Below are positions 16,912-26,399 of a DNA stretch of 64,000 nucleotides, in pieces. The DNA lies in the NCBI GenBank assembly GCA_002375495.1, contig DFLU01000012.1, positions 285,999 to 349,998 on the forward strand. Direction: 5' to 3'. Below the pieces are notes generated by a model that saw only the letters and a list, made by a program, of their open reading frames with translations, was not told the origin of the DNA and made no database searches. How positions within the stretch are numbered: position 1 is the first letter of the stretch; each line of letters starts with the position of its first letter. The stretch is from Flavobacteriaceae bacterium UBA3611. GTDB taxonomy: Bacteria; Bacteroidota; Bacteroidia; Flavobacteriales; Flavobacteriaceae. A program made the position numbers and the translations under genes.

Positions 16912-17835
16912 TTATGATATTTGTATGTCGTATTGTGTTAAGCTCTTAAACTGATGCAAGCGCTTGTTCACTTCTTCTCTGTCTAAATTTTGCATGCGCT
17001 CTGTACCAAACTTTTCTACGCAGAACGATGCTAGGCACGAACCATGAATGACGGCCCGTTTCATATTTTCGAAACTGTAATCGCCCGTTTTGGCCAAATA
17101 CCCTGTAAATCCGCCCGCAAACGTATCTCCTGCTCCTGTTGGGTCAAAAACTTCTGCCAATGGAAGCGCGGGTGCAAAAAACATTTTGTCTTTGTAAAAA
17201 ATAAGGGCTCCGTGCTCTCCTTTTTTAATCACAACGTATGTAGGCCCCATCGTAAAGATTTTTTTCGCAGCATTTACTAAGGAGTACTCGCCAGAGAGTT
17301 GTCTCGCTTCTTCATCATTAATAGTAATTACATCTACTTTGGCAATCACTTTTTTTAGATCGTCTAGCGCGATATCCATCCAGAAATTCATGGTATCGAG
17401 CACAACAAGTTTCGGGGAGGCCATTTGTTCGATCACGCTCATTTGCACCATGGGGTGCAAGTTTCCTAGCATGACCACTTCAGCATTTTTATACCCCTCT
17501 GGTACTACGGGAGAGAAGGTTTCTAAAACATTCAGCTCTGTAGCCAGCGTATCGCGACTGTTCATGTCGTTGTGATAGCGACCGCTCCAAAAGAACGTTT
17601 TGCCGTTTTCAACAATTTCTAGTCCCTCAACATTCAATCCTTTGTTTTGCAGCAACGTAATGTCTTCCTTTGGAAAATCACCGCCAACCACCGAAACAAT
17701 AGCTCCGTCTGTGTTAAAGGTAGATGCTGCCAAACCAATATAGGTAGCAGCACCGCCGAGGATTTTATCGGTTTTTCCGAAAGGAGTTTCAATGGCGTCG
17801 AAGGCAACAGTCCCGACGATTACAAGTTTGCTCAT
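16912..17835 (-). CDS. PfkB family carbohydrate (or nucleoside) kinase
   Basis: 307 residues from ATG 17835 (MSKLVIVGTVAFDAIETPFG). The ribokinase-type fold is shown by the N-terminal glycine pair GGAATYIGLAAS and the C-terminal signature DPTGAGDTFAGGF with catalytic base Asp237. A longer reading back to 17895 adds residues without family likeness. Substrate is not certain; the position between purF and purN suggests a sugar or nucleoside linked to purine metabolism, but this is inference. Last gene of the purN-RNase H-kinase group, followed by a terminator. Confidence 0.88.
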   Translation of the reverse strand: MSKLVIVGTVAFDAIETPFGKTDKILGGAATYIGLAASTFNTDGAIVSVVGGDFPKEDITLLQNKGLNVEGLEIVENGKTFFWSGRYHNDMNSRDTLATELNVLETFSPVVPEGYKNAEVVMLGNLHPMVQMSVIEQMASPKLVVLDTMNFWMDIALDDLKKVIAKVDVITINDEEARQLSGEYSLVNAAKKIFTMGPTYVVIKKGEHGALIFYKDKMFFAPALPLAEVFDPTGAGDTFAGGFTGYLAKTGDYSFENMKRAVIHGSCLASFCVEKFGTERMQNLDREEVNKRLHQFKSLTQYDIQIS

Positions 17836-17959
17836 AAAAGTGTTTAAAATGAAGTAGTCCGTCGCTTTTACAAGCCATGGATTACGAAGGCGCAAAGATA
17901 CAATTTTCCTTAGAAAAAAGAGAAGATTAATCTTGGGACACTAAAAAGAAACAAGCAGC

Positions 17960-18598
17960 TTACTTCCTACCGAAATCGGCTGGGATTTCACCCCACGCCT
18001 TGGTCTCCCATTTTACTACTTTTGTTTGGTAAGTGTTGGTTTTTAACCAATGTTCGGCACGGGTAATGAGCTCGAATAACTTGGCATTCTTTGCCGATTT
18101 TTTCAGTTTGGTATTGCATTTTTTCTTTTTTACCCAACCCATGGCAATACGCGAATCACTATAGATAATGCGGTCGCTTTTCTGTTGTTGTAAATAGGCA
18201 ATACCATGAACAAGCGCTAAAAACTCTCCTACATTATTGGTTCCCTGCTGAAAGGGTCCCTGATGAAAAAGCTGTTTGTGCGTTTGGGTATCTACCCCTC
18301 GATATTCCATCTTGCCTGGGTTTCCACTTGAAGCCGCATCTACAGCAATGCTATATAGGTTGGGCTCACCTATTTTAGCCAACTGTTCTTTGGTAAGAGT
18401 TTTTTTCTTGGTGTTCTTCCCCTTATAATCTGCGTATTCTTTATTGTATGCCGTTTTGGCTTCGGCAAAGGTGTTAAACGATTTGTACTGGGCGCCGCTC
18501 ACTCCTTTAATAGACAATTGGCACTCTTTCCAGCTACCAAAAATACCGGCCGGATTGCCGTACCATACTACGTAAAATTTTTCTTTCTTTTTTGCCAT
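17960..18598 (-). CDS. Ribonuclease HI with N-terminal viroplasmin domain
   Basis: 212 residues. Residues 6-52 match the caulimovirus viroplasmin-like RNA/DNA hybrid-binding domain (FYVVWYGNPAGIFGSW and FNTFAEAKTAY). Residues 80-212 are the RNase H fold with catalytic Asp87 (AVDAASSGNPG), Glu125 (NNVGEFLAL), Asp148 (YSDSR) and a final acidic residue Asp208 (EIPADFGRK). It degrades the RNA strand of RNA-DNA hybrids, such as Okazaki primers and R-loops. It lies 28 bp after purN and 125 bp before the kinase, same strand. Confidence 0.92.
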   Translation of the reverse strand: MAKKKEKFYVVWYGNPAGIFGSWKECQLSIKGVSGAQYKSFNTFAEAKTAYNKEYADYKGKNTKKKTLTKEQLAKIGEPNLYSIAVDAASSGNPGKMEYRGVDTQTHKQLFHQGPFQQGTNNVGEFLALVHGIAYLQQQKSDRIIYSDSRIAMGWVKKKKCNTKLKKSAKNAKLFELITRAEHWLKTNTYQTKVVKWETKAWGEIPADFGRK

Positions 18599-18626
18599 TA
18601 AAACACTTTCAGTATAATTCTACCCA

Positions 18627-19208
18627 CTACTCACTCAGAATATCTTCAATCACCCGCGGTAGCCATTCGTATTCCAAAATGTGTACTTTTTCGGCAACAT
18701 GAAGTGGGGTATCATTGGGCAGCACTTCAATTTTTTTCTGAAGGATAATCGCCCCTTCATCGTAATTTTCGTTCACATAATGTATGGTAATCCCTGTTTC
18801 TTTTTCACCATTTGCAATCACTGCTTCGTGAACATAACGGCCATACATTCCTTTTCCGCCGTATTTCGGAAGCAATGCAGGATGAATATTGATCACCTTA
18901 TTTGGAAACTCCTGTAAAATGATTTCAGGAAATTTCAACAGAAAACCTGCAAGAACAATTACGTCTGGAGCTATTTTTTTTAAAAGATGGAGCACACCTT
19001 CTTCGGAAACGAGCTCTTGTTTGCTAAAGCTGGAAGCCTTAATATTATAAGACTTTGCACGTTCTAACACTTTGGCATCCTTCTTGTTACTGAGCACATG
19101 AACAACCTCGGCAACTTTAGATTGCTGAAAGTATTGAATTACATTTCGGGCATTGGTACCGCTGCCTGAAGCAAAAATAACAATCCTCTTCTCTTTCTCT
19201 GGTGACAT
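18627..19208 (-). CDS. purN: Phosphoribosylglycinamide formyltransferase
   Basis: 193 residues from ATG 19208 (MSPEKEKRIVIFASGSGTN); a longer reading to 19253 runs into the region where the acpP promoter and the purN leader must lie. Transfers a formyl group from 10-formyl-THF to GAR in purine synthesis. Motifs: the phosphate loop ASGSGTNARN, and the catalytic stretch INIHPALLPKYGGKGMYG with HEAVIANGEKETGITIHYV including the catalytic Asn, His and Asp. First gene of a minus-strand group divergent from acpP. Confidence 0.93.
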   Translation of the reverse strand: MSPEKEKRIVIFASGSGTNARNVIQYFQQSKVAEVVHVLSNKKDAKVLERAKSYNIKASSFSKQELVSEEGVLHLLKKIAPDVIVLAGFLLKFPEIILQEFPNKVINIHPALLPKYGGKGMYGRYVHEAVIANGEKETGITIHYVNENYDEGAIILQKKIEVLPNDTPLHVAEKVHILEYEWLPRVIEDILSE

Positions 19209-19333
19209 GGTTTTCACTGAAGTATTCAAATAAATAATAACAAAAGTAGGCAATCAGGTTTTACTTCTCCTAAAAATTGTTAAATTGGGATTCACATTTT
19301 GTGACATAAATAGCGATTTCAATTAAAATATTT

Positions 19334-19341
19334 TATTTTTG
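19334..19341 (+). promoter_or_regulatory. -7 element (TATTTTTG) of acpP
   Basis: Matches TAnnTTTG, 30 bp before the acpP ATG. The -33 box is not clearly recognisable at N19; a TTTTG lies further upstream. Confidence 0.5.
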
Positions 19342-19371
19342 CCACTTAATTAAATTTTAAAACAAAACATT

Positions 19372-19605
19372 ATGTCAGACATTGCATCAAGAGTAAAAGC
19401 AATCATCGTAGACAAATTAGGCGTTGACGAAAACGAAGTTGTAAACGAAGCTAGCTTCACTAACGACCTAGGGGCAGATAGCCTTGACACGGTTGAATTG
19501 ATCATGGAATTCGAAAAAGAATTCGACATCCAGATACCAGACGACCAAGCAGAGAACATCGCTACGGTTGGACAAGCGGTTTCATACATAGAGGAAGCTA
19601 AATAA
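19372..19605 (+). CDS. acpP: Acyl carrier protein
   Basis: 77 residues, acidic, with the phosphopantetheine site Ser37 in LGADSLDTVELI. It carries growing acyl chains as thioesters in type II fatty acid synthesis in the cytoplasm. The usual four-helix pattern is present, ending VGQAVSYIEEAK. fabF starts 9 bp after its stop, and rnc follows, the common acpP-fabF-rnc order, so one transcript is likely. Confidence 0.97.
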   Translation: MSDIASRVKAIIVDKLGVDENEVVNEASFTNDLGADSLDTVELIMEFEKEFDIQIPDDQAENIATVGQAVSYIEEAK

Positions 19606-19614
19606 ACACTCCTT

Positions 19615-20868
19615 ATGGAACTGAAGCGAGTAGTAGTCACTGGTTTAGGAGCCCTTACACCCATTGGAAACACCATCTCAGAATATTGGGAAGGTCTTAA
19701 AAATGGCAAAAGCGGATGCGCTCCTATTACCTATTTTGATGCTGAAAAGTTCAAGACAAAATTCGCTTGTGAACTCAAAAATTACGACCCTCAAGAACAT
19801 TTTGATAGGAAAGAAGCCCGTAAATTGGACAGATTTGCCCAATATGCGCTGGTTTCTTCAGACCAAGCCATTGCAGACGCAGGAATTAACTTAGACGAAG
19901 TTGATAAATTTCGTGTTGGTGTGATCTGGGGAGCTGGTATTGGCGGGTTGGAAACCTTTCAGAATGAAGTCATAAATTTTGCAGAAGGGGATGGAACACC
20001 ACGTTTCAACCCCTTCTTTATTCCTAAAATGATAGCCGATATTGCCCCAGGTAATATTTCTATCAAACATGGTTTTATGGGGCCTAACTATACTACGGTC
20101 TCTGCATGTGCTTCTTCAGCAAACGCAATGATCGATGCCCTTAACTACATTCGTTTAGGACATTGTGATGTAATTGTTACGGGCGGTAGTGAAGCTGCGG
20201 TTACCTTGGCAGGTATGGGTGGTTTTAATGCCATGCATGCACTTTCTACTAGAAATGAAAGCCCCGAAACAGCCTCTAGACCTTTTGATGCAACCCGTGA
20301 CGGATTTGTATTGGGAGAAGGAGCAGGAGCCTTAATCTTAGAAGAATACGAGCACGCTAAAAAACGCGGCGCTAAAATATACGCCGAAGTTGTTGGTGGA
20401 GGGATGTCTAGTGATGCGTATCACATGACGGCACCACACCCGGACGGAATTGGCGTAGAACGTGTGATGCTAAACTGCTTGCGCGATGCGGGAATGAGCC
20501 CGAACCAAGTAGATCACATTAACACACACGGAACATCGACCCCATTGGGAGATGTAGCCGAACTAAAAGCGATTACCAAAGTATTTGGTGAACACGCAAA
20601 AAACATTCATATAAATTCTACCAAATCGATGACAGGCCACCTTTTGGGTGCTGCTGGAGCTATTGAAGCTATTGCATCTATCTTGGCAATGGAACATAGT
20701 ATGGTGCCTCCTACGATTAACCATACAACGGTAGACGAAAATATCGATCCGTCGCTTAATCTTACATTGAACAAAGCCGAACCTCGCGAAATTAAAGTTG
20801 CCATGAGTAACACCTTTGGTTTTGGCGGGCATAATGCCTGTGTTCTGTTCAAAAAACTTGACGCTTAA
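19615..20868 (+). CDS. fabF: 3-oxoacyl-ACP synthase II
   Basis: 417 residues. Condenses acyl-ACP with malonyl-ACP. The nucleophile is Cys165 in TTVSACASSANA; the two catalytic histidines are in HINTHGTSTPLGD and KSMTGHLLGAAG; the C-terminal glycine loop is NTFGFGGHNA. This Cys-His-His set and the length are those of FabF. It is 9 bp from acpP and 9 bp before rnc. Confidence 0.96.
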   Translation: MELKRVVVTGLGALTPIGNTISEYWEGLKNGKSGCAPITYFDAEKFKTKFACELKNYDPQEHFDRKEARKLDRFAQYALVSSDQAIADAGINLDEVDKFRVGVIWGAGIGGLETFQNEVINFAEGDGTPRFNPFFIPKMIADIAPGNISIKHGFMGPNYTTVSACASSANAMIDALNYIRLGHCDVIVTGGSEAAVTLAGMGGFNAMHALSTRNESPETASRPFDATRDGFVLGEGAGALILEEYEHAKKRGAKIYAEVVGGGMSSDAYHMTAPHPDGIGVERVMLNCLRDAGMSPNQVDHINTHGTSTPLGDVAELKAITKVFGEHAKNIHINSTKSMTGHLLGAAGAIEAIASILAMEHSMVPPTINHTTVDENIDPSLNLTLNKAEPREIKVAMSNTFGFGGHNACVLFKKLDA

Positions 20869-20877
20869 TTATCTTGA

Positions 20878-21621
20878 ATGGCGCTAGTACCAAAAATATT
20901 TAGTTCCCGTTCTGGCCAAGAAGGGGATTTTTTTTTGGCAGTAAAGAAAATTTTGGGATTTAAACCAAAAGACATCACCATTTACGAAGAAGCCTTTACC
21001 CACCGCTCTTTAAATGAAAAAAATAGAGAAGGCCAACCCCAAAACTATGAACGCTTAGAGTTTTTGGGCGATGCCATGTTAGGATCGGTAATTGCCTCAC
21101 ACCTTTTTTTAGAAGTACCTGGCGGCGATGAAGGATATCTTACCAAAATGCGCTCTAAAGTTGTGAGTCGCGAACACCTTAATGAATTAGGACGCGATCT
21201 GAACTTAATAAAATTGTTGAAGACCAACATCCCTACCAAACAGTTCGGTGGAAATATACACGGAAATATCTTTGAAGCATTGGTTGGCGCAATTTACTTA
21301 GATCGTGGTTTTAAGTATTGCGAAAAATTTATCCATAAACGGGTGATAAAGCCCTATGTAGACATAGAGCGACTTGAAGGAAAGGTAATCAGTTATAAAA
21401 GTCTGTTTATTGAATGGTGCCAAAAACATAAAAAGTCATTTAAATATGTAGTCTACGACGACACTGGAAATGACGAACTCAAACACTTTGCCGTTCGGTT
21501 ACAATTAGATAATAATACCGTTGCCAAAGCGCGTGCTACTTCCAAAAAAAAGGCAGAAGAAAGAGCTTCAAAACGAGCTTATTACAAACTCCAGTCTGCC
21601 ATAGAGAAAGATTTAAACTAA
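20878..21621 (+). CDS. rnc: Ribonuclease III
   Basis: 247 residues. Cleaves double-stranded RNA in rRNA and mRNA processing. The nuclease signature YERLEFLGDAMLGSV gives the metal-binding Glu and Asp, and the second acidic pair is in GNIFEALVGAIYLDRGF. A double-stranded RNA-binding domain follows (about 165-240) ending with ATSKKKAEERASKRAYYKL. Starts 9 bp after fabF; third gene of the acp operon. Confidence 0.95.
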   Translation: MALVPKIFSSRSGQEGDFFLAVKKILGFKPKDITIYEEAFTHRSLNEKNREGQPQNYERLEFLGDAMLGSVIASHLFLEVPGGDEGYLTKMRSKVVSREHLNELGRDLNLIKLLKTNIPTKQFGGNIHGNIFEALVGAIYLDRGFKYCEKFIHKRVIKPYVDIERLEGKVISYKSLFIEWCQKHKKSFKYVVYDDTGNDELKHFAVRLQLDNNTVAKARATSKKKAEERASKRAYYKLQSAIEKDLN

Positions 21622-21721
21622 TCTTTACACTCTTTTACAAAAGGTTCGTATTTTTAAGCAATACCTTTCAGCACTAAAAGCAGTGCATAAAAAGGATTTT
21701 TACATAGAGTATTTCTAGGGT

Positions 21722-22213
21722 ATGGCGCACTATAAATTGGTTTTGGAAGATGATGTAAAAGACGATTTTTCGCTTGTAGCCATTCATTGTAGTGAAGAAG
21801 ATTATAAAATGGCGTTCCTATTGAACCAGAAAATAGGCTTGCGATTACATCGTAGGAGAACAGATCTAGAATTCGTGAAAGAAGGACTGGACGTAAACTT
21901 TGCGCTCTTCGATTTTGAAGACCAAGATCAGTACACCACCTACTATCTGGTGGCAAATAAGTGTAAAACCTCTAGTACGAATACCATAGCGAGTGGCGGA
22001 TTGTTTGATGATGAGGCTTCTAAGGAAGTAATTACAAAATTTCTGATACCAGAATTCAAGAAAGTTGACTTTTTTCTGAAAATTGCTTCGGAATACGAAA
22101 CGCCCCCCATCCGAAAATTACTGATGCAACTCAATGAAATTGACCAAGTAATTTCGGCCTATACACTAGAACAGCAGCAAATAAAATCGAAAGACAATTT
22201 AATTTTTGACTAA
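21722..22213 (+). CDS. IPExxxVDY family protein
   Basis: 163 residues of a Bacteroidota-restricted family named for a conserved C-terminal motif, here in the variant IPEFKKVDFFLKI (Phe for the final Tyr). The family function is unknown to me. No signal peptide or membrane helix. Its stop codon overlaps the pyk start as TAATG, so the two are translationally coupled. The co-occurrence with pyk and rnc is typical of the group. Confidence 0.88.
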   Translation: MAHYKLVLEDDVKDDFSLVAIHCSEEDYKMAFLLNQKIGLRLHRRRTDLEFVKEGLDVNFALFDFEDQDQYTTYYLVANKCKTSSTNTIASGGLFDDEASKEVITKFLIPEFKKVDFFLKIASEYETPPIRKLLMQLNEIDQVISAYTLEQQQIKSKDNLIFD

Positions 22214-23643
22214 TGCCAAACCAAAAAAGAACTAAAATAGTAGCAACCCTCGGCCCTGCAACTTCAGACAAAAAAACGCTTCGCGCAATGATTAATGAAG
22301 GGGTAGATGTGTTTCGAATCAATTTTTCGCACGCCAATTATGACGATGTAAAAGCCCGAATTAAAATGATTCGTGCCTTGGGGAAGGAAATGAACACCAC
22401 CACGGCAATTCTTGGCGATCTTCAAGGTCCGAAATTGCGAGTGGGCATTATGAAAGAAGAGGTAATCGTTCAGCCAGGAGATAAAATTAGCTTTTGTACA
22501 GGTGACGAATTTGAAGGCACCGCCAAAAAGGTATATATGAACTATGATAATTTTCCGAAAGATGTAAACCCGGGAGAACGTATTTTATTAGACGACGGAA
22601 AGTTAATGTTTGAAGTATTAGAAACGAACAAAAAAGATACGGTTAAAGCCAAAGTGATACAAGGAGGGCCGCTTCGTTCCAGAAAAGGAGTGAACTTACC
22701 AAACACAAACATTTCCCTGCCAGCGCTGACTACAAAAGACAAAGAAGACGCCATTTTTGCTATTTCGCAACAAGTAGATTGGATTGCACTTTCGTTTGTA
22801 AGACATGCCGACGACCTTAAAGAACTGCAAGCACTTATTGAGGCGCATAGCGAATATAAGATTCCGATAATCGCAAAGATTGAAAAGCCCGAAGCGGTTC
22901 AAAATATTGATAAGATCGTTGCCTATTGCGATGGACTCATGGTAGCAAGGGGTGACCTAGGGGTTGAGGTTCCCGCCCAAGAAGTACCGCTCATTCAAAA
23001 AGAATTGGTGTTAACCGCAAAACGAGCTAGGATTCCGGTGATTATTGCCACCCAAATGATGGAGACCATGATTACATCCTTAACGCCCACCCGTGCAGAA
23101 GTAAACGACGTGGCCAACAGTGTGATGGATGGTGCCGATGCGGTGATGCTTTCGGGAGAAACTTCAGTTGGGAAGTATCCGGTAGAAGTGATTAGGACCA
23201 TGGCAAATATCTGTAAAAGTGTCGAGAATTCTAGTCTTATTAATGTTCCGCATGAGCCTCCACACATTAGAACCAATAGGTACATTACGAAATCGGTGTG
23301 TTACCACGCCGCCATTATGGCGAATGAAATTTCAGCAAAAGCAATCTGTACACTCACCAATAGTGGCTATACGGCATTTCAAATTTCAGCATGGAGACCC
23401 GATGCACACATTTTGGTGTACACCAGCAACCGAAGAATTTTATCACGCCTAAACCTACTCTGGGGTGTAAAGTCGTTTTACTATGACAAGTTTGTGAGTA
23501 CAGACGAAACCGTAGACGACGTAAACCGTATCGCGCACGAGCGTGGTTTTGTTGAAAAAGGAGATTACTTGATTAATCTTGCTGCCATGCCCATTGCAGA
23601 TAAAGGAATGGTAAATACGCTCAGAGTGAGCCATGTAAAATAA
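22213..23643 (+). CDS. pyk: Pyruvate kinase
   Basis: 476 residues, standard size. Transfers phosphate from phosphoenolpyruvate to ADP, the last step of glycolysis. Motifs: TKIVATLGPATSDK at the N-terminus, the active-site strand IIAKIEKPEAVQNI with the catalytic lysine, MVARGDLGVEVP and the ATQMMETMI segment. C-terminal allosteric domain present (from about residue 345). Overlaps the IPExxxVDY gene by one base. Confidence 0.96.
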   Translation: MPNQKRTKIVATLGPATSDKKTLRAMINEGVDVFRINFSHANYDDVKARIKMIRALGKEMNTTTAILGDLQGPKLRVGIMKEEVIVQPGDKISFCTGDEFEGTAKKVYMNYDNFPKDVNPGERILLDDGKLMFEVLETNKKDTVKAKVIQGGPLRSRKGVNLPNTNISLPALTTKDKEDAIFAISQQVDWIALSFVRHADDLKELQALIEAHSEYKIPIIAKIEKPEAVQNIDKIVAYCDGLMVARGDLGVEVPAQEVPLIQKELVLTAKRARIPVIIATQMMETMITSLTPTRAEVNDVANSVMDGADAVMLSGETSVGKYPVEVIRTMANICKSVENSSLINVPHEPPHIRTNRYITKSVCYHAAIMANEISAKAICTLTNSGYTAFQISAWRPDAHILVYTSNRRILSRLNLLWGVKSFYYDKFVSTDETVDDVNRIAHERGFVEKGDYLINLAAMPIADKGMVNTLRVSHVK

Positions 23644-23645
23644 AA

Positions 23646-23678
23646 AAACCTTTGAGAACATTAAGACCCCAAAGGTTT
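23646..23678. terminator. Possible bidirectional terminator between pyk and SH3 lipoprotein
   Basis: AAACCTTTG (23646-23654) and CAAAGGTTT (23670-23678), 9-bp arms, 15-nt loop, between convergent genes. T content after the stem is modest. Confidence 0.55.
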
Positions 23679-23700
23679 GGAATTTTCTCTGCAAGAAGCA

Positions 23701-24471
23701 TTAATCAACCACCGCAGTATATGCAATCTTCATAAAATCGCCATCTTTGGTTATGGTAACACTGCTGCCAAAACCTTCGGCAGCTTGGCTATAGGTAATT
23801 TTCTGTAATTGATTTTCTTTTCGTTCTATAGCGAGTTCACTAACTAATATCTGCTCAGGTTTTTTACTGTTTTTTATTGTTTCAGCATTTTTTCCTTTAG
23901 GATTTGGAAAGTTAAACGCCATGGGCACATCGTACAATTTTTGGGCAATATAAAAGGCTTCGTGCCATTGGCTTGTGGGTAATAAAACAGTTTCAGTATT
24001 GGTTGGCTTGCTTGCCGTGCCACCAACTGATTCAGTAAAAGATGCCTTGGGGAAGGTGTTTTTAAGATCTGCTATGTATGCTTTGGCATTGGTGTCTTTT
24101 TCAGGAGGGAAAAACTTCGAGAGAAAGCCGTTAAAGGCATAGCCCGTCTTGTTGTTATATTCAACTTCGTTCATGCCGCCAACGATTCCGCCCACGGTCA
24201 TGGTAGCGTTCTGCTCATTTTTTAAAATTTTCAATTTTGTTCCGTAGGGCATTACGGCTAATTTTTCGCTGTTCAAATTATTGAATTCACGCAGAGTGAG
24301 TCCGCTAGGAGCTGTAACATACAGAAAATCAGTTTCGGTAGTGGGAGTGGTGTCTGCTACGGCCAAATCTTTGGTTTTTTGCAGTGTTTCGGGTTCGCTG
24401 CTTTCATTCTTACAAGCTGTAAAAACGGTTGCAATACTTAGTGCGATTAGGGTGAAAGCTACTTTTTTCAT
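23701..24471 (-). CDS. Lipoprotein with bacterial SH3 domain
   Basis: 256 residues. A lipoprotein signal ends at FTACKNE (Cys20), so it is anchored in the periplasm. An SH3b-like segment spans about residues 52-120 (TAPSGLTLREFNNLNSEK, VMPYGTKLKIL), similar to YgiM-type domains that bind cell wall or peptide stems. The C-terminal half has no family I recognise and ends ITKDGDFMKIAYTAVVD. Probably an envelope protein; function not known. It lies downstream of dinB on the same strand, 95 bp apart. Confidence 0.7.
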   Translation of the reverse strand: MKKVAFTLIALSIATVFTACKNESSEPETLQKTKDLAVADTTPTTETDFLYVTAPSGLTLREFNNLNSEKLAVMPYGTKLKILKNEQNATMTVGGIVGGMNEVEYNNKTGYAFNGFLSKFFPPEKDTNAKAYIADLKNTFPKASFTESVGGTASKPTNTETVLLPTSQWHEAFYIAQKLYDVPMAFNFPNPKGKNAETIKNSKKPEQILVSELAIERKENQLQKITYSQAAEGFGSSVTITKDGDFMKIAYTAVVD

Positions 24472-24566
24472 AATGGTAGGGTTTTAGATTACTATTTAGA
24501 TTCAAAAAAGTAGTTTCTTCACATATTATTTGTTTTTATGTTCCTCCTTCTTTTAGGAGTAGGGGG

Positions 24567-25673
24567 TTAAAAGTCAAGTTTTAGTTGCACGTCGATTGTT
24601 TTTGCTGAAATATCCTCCTTTTTCTTAGCACTTTCGTTGTTGAGGTTCGACATGCTTATACCCAATAAACGTACCGAGTCCCTCATTTCGTCTTGGTATA
24701 ACAAATCTTTAACGTTCTCCATAATCAATTCTTTAGAAGCGATGTAGAGCGGCAAGGTCTTGCTACGTGTTTGAAGTGTAAAATCGCGATACTTAATTTT
24801 TAGGGTGATGGTTCTCCCCGCCACGTTACTTTTTTCGAGCCTTCGGGCTACTTCAGCAGCAATGTCTTCGAGGCGTTCGAGCATAAAAATTTCTGAGGAA
24901 ATATTCTTGCTGAAGGTGCGTTCGGCGGCAAGCGATTTGCGCGTTCGTTCTGGTTTTACTTTGCTGGTGTGGATGCCCCGAACAATATTGAAATAGTAGC
25001 TGCCGCTTTTTCCGAAGTGTTCTTGTAGGTATTCAATCGATTTTGTTTTTAGGTCGGCACCCGTGTAAATGCCATGGCGGTACATTTTCTCTTTCATGAC
25101 CTTTCCAACCCCATAGAATTTTTTGATATCTAATTGCTCCAAGAAATCCAACACTTCTTCAGGTGGGACGGTTTTTTGCCCGTTTGGCTTGTTAATATCA
25201 CTTGCCACTTTTGCAATAAACTTATTGATACTAATGCCTGCCGAAGCATTCAGGCCTGTCTTCTCTTTTATCTTCTGCCTTATTTCTTCTGCTATAAGAG
25301 ATGCACTGGGATTTCCCTTTTTGTTTTTGGTGACATCCAAATAGGCTTCATCTAACGAAAGTGGCTCTACCAGGTCGGTATATTCAAAAAACACAGCTCT
25401 TACCCGCTCTGAAATTTCTTTGTACCGCTCAAAATTAGTGCGCACAAAAATAAGTTCGGGACATAATTTTTTGGCCAAGACCCCGCTCATCGCAGACCGT
25501 ACCCCGAATTTGCGGGCTTCATAACTTGCAGCACTCACAACACCCCGAGTGCCACCCCCGCCAACGGCAATTGGTTTTCCACGTAGTGAAGGGTCGTCTA
25601 ACTGCGCTACCGACGCATAGAACGCATCCATGTCTACATGAATTATTTTTCGGATGGGAAGCACAGTGTCCAT
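24567..25673 (-). CDS. dinB: DNA polymerase IV (Y family)
   Basis: 368 residues. Translesion polymerase. The first catalytic aspartate is in IIHVDMDAFYASV (Asp14 and Asp16 region), the second acidic pair in EPLSLDEAYLDVT, and the steric-gate FYASV is present. A little finger domain follows (about 240-350). The C-terminus ends with IDVQLKLDF, which resembles a beta-clamp binding peptide (QxxLxLF class) and fits DinB tails. Divergent from the SDR-like gene. No SOS-box-like operator can be claimed, since LexA sites in this group are not evident here. Confidence 0.94.
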   Translation of the reverse strand: MDTVLPIRKIIHVDMDAFYASVAQLDDPSLRGKPIAVGGGGTRGVVSAASYEARKFGVRSAMSGVLAKKLCPELIFVRTNFERYKEISERVRAVFFEYTDLVEPLSLDEAYLDVTKNKKGNPSASLIAEEIRQKIKEKTGLNASAGISINKFIAKVASDINKPNGQKTVPPEEVLDFLEQLDIKKFYGVGKVMKEKMYRHGIYTGADLKTKSIEYLQEHFGKSGSYYFNIVRGIHTSKVKPERTRKSLAAERTFSKNISSEIFMLERLEDIAAEVARRLEKSNVAGRTITLKIKYRDFTLQTRSKTLPLYIASKELIMENVKDLLYQDEMRDSVRLLGISMSNLNNESAKKKEDISAKTIDVQLKLDF

Positions 25674-25748
25674 GAAGTAAATTTAATACCTTTAACGTAT
25701 ACGGAACGCAACGGATTCTTAAACTTGCAAAGGACTTTAATTCATAGT

Positions 25749-26399
25749 ATGTCAAAAACAGCGATAATTTTAGGCGCAACAGGGTTGGTAGGAGGAAAAT
25801 TACTTCAGCAACTACTGGAAGATGATTCGTATCAAACTGTAAAATTATTCAGTAGAAGTTCCTGTGGTAAGAACCACCCTAAGATTGAAGAACATTTAGG
25901 CGATTTATTCAACATAGAAGAATTTGAAGAAAAATTTACGGCAGACGTTGTTTTTTGCTGTGTCGGAACTACCAAAGCGAAAACTCCAGATAAAGAAACC
26001 TATAAAAAAATTGATTACGGAATTCCTGTAGACGCTGCCAAACTTGCCAAGAAAAACGAAATCCCGATGTTTCAGGTGATTTCTGCCATGGGGGCAGACC
26101 GGAAAAGTTCCACTTTTTACAATAGGGTGAAAGGCGAAATGGAGCAAGATATGCTAAACGTCGGCATTAAAAACACCTATATCTTTCAGCCGTCATTAAT
26201 AGGAGGAGACCGTGATGAAAAGCGGTTTGGGGAACGTATGGCTCAATTTTTTATGGGGGTGTTCGCCTTCTTGATTCCAAAGAAATATAAAATCATTGAA
26301 CCAGAAACCATTGCTTCGGCAATGCGTATCACTGCGGAAAACGGATATCGCACCCAACGAATTCCTTCAGACGAAATCAAAGAAATAGCTGCTTCATGA
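25749..26399 (+). CDS. NAD(P)-binding Rossmann-fold protein (SDR-like)
   Basis: 216 residues from ATG 25749 (MSKTAIILGATGLVGG); the reading back to 25638 overlaps the dinB start on the other strand and adds unrelated residues. The GATGLVGG glycine loop binds NAD(P). The family is the atypical short SDRs related to HTATIP2/TIP30-like proteins (VFCCVGTTKAK, FQVISAMGADRKS, FYNRVKGEME). Ends overlapping the next gene by four bases (ATGA). Substrate unknown. Confidence 0.82.
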   Translation: MSKTAIILGATGLVGGKLLQQLLEDDSYQTVKLFSRSSCGKNHPKIEEHLGDLFNIEEFEEKFTADVVFCCVGTTKAKTPDKETYKKIDYGIPVDAAKLAKKNEIPMFQVISAMGADRKSSTFYNRVKGEMEQDMLNVGIKNTYIFQPSLIGGDRDEKRFGERMAQFFMGVFAFLIPKKYKIIEPETIASAMRITAENGYRTQRIPSDEIKEIAAS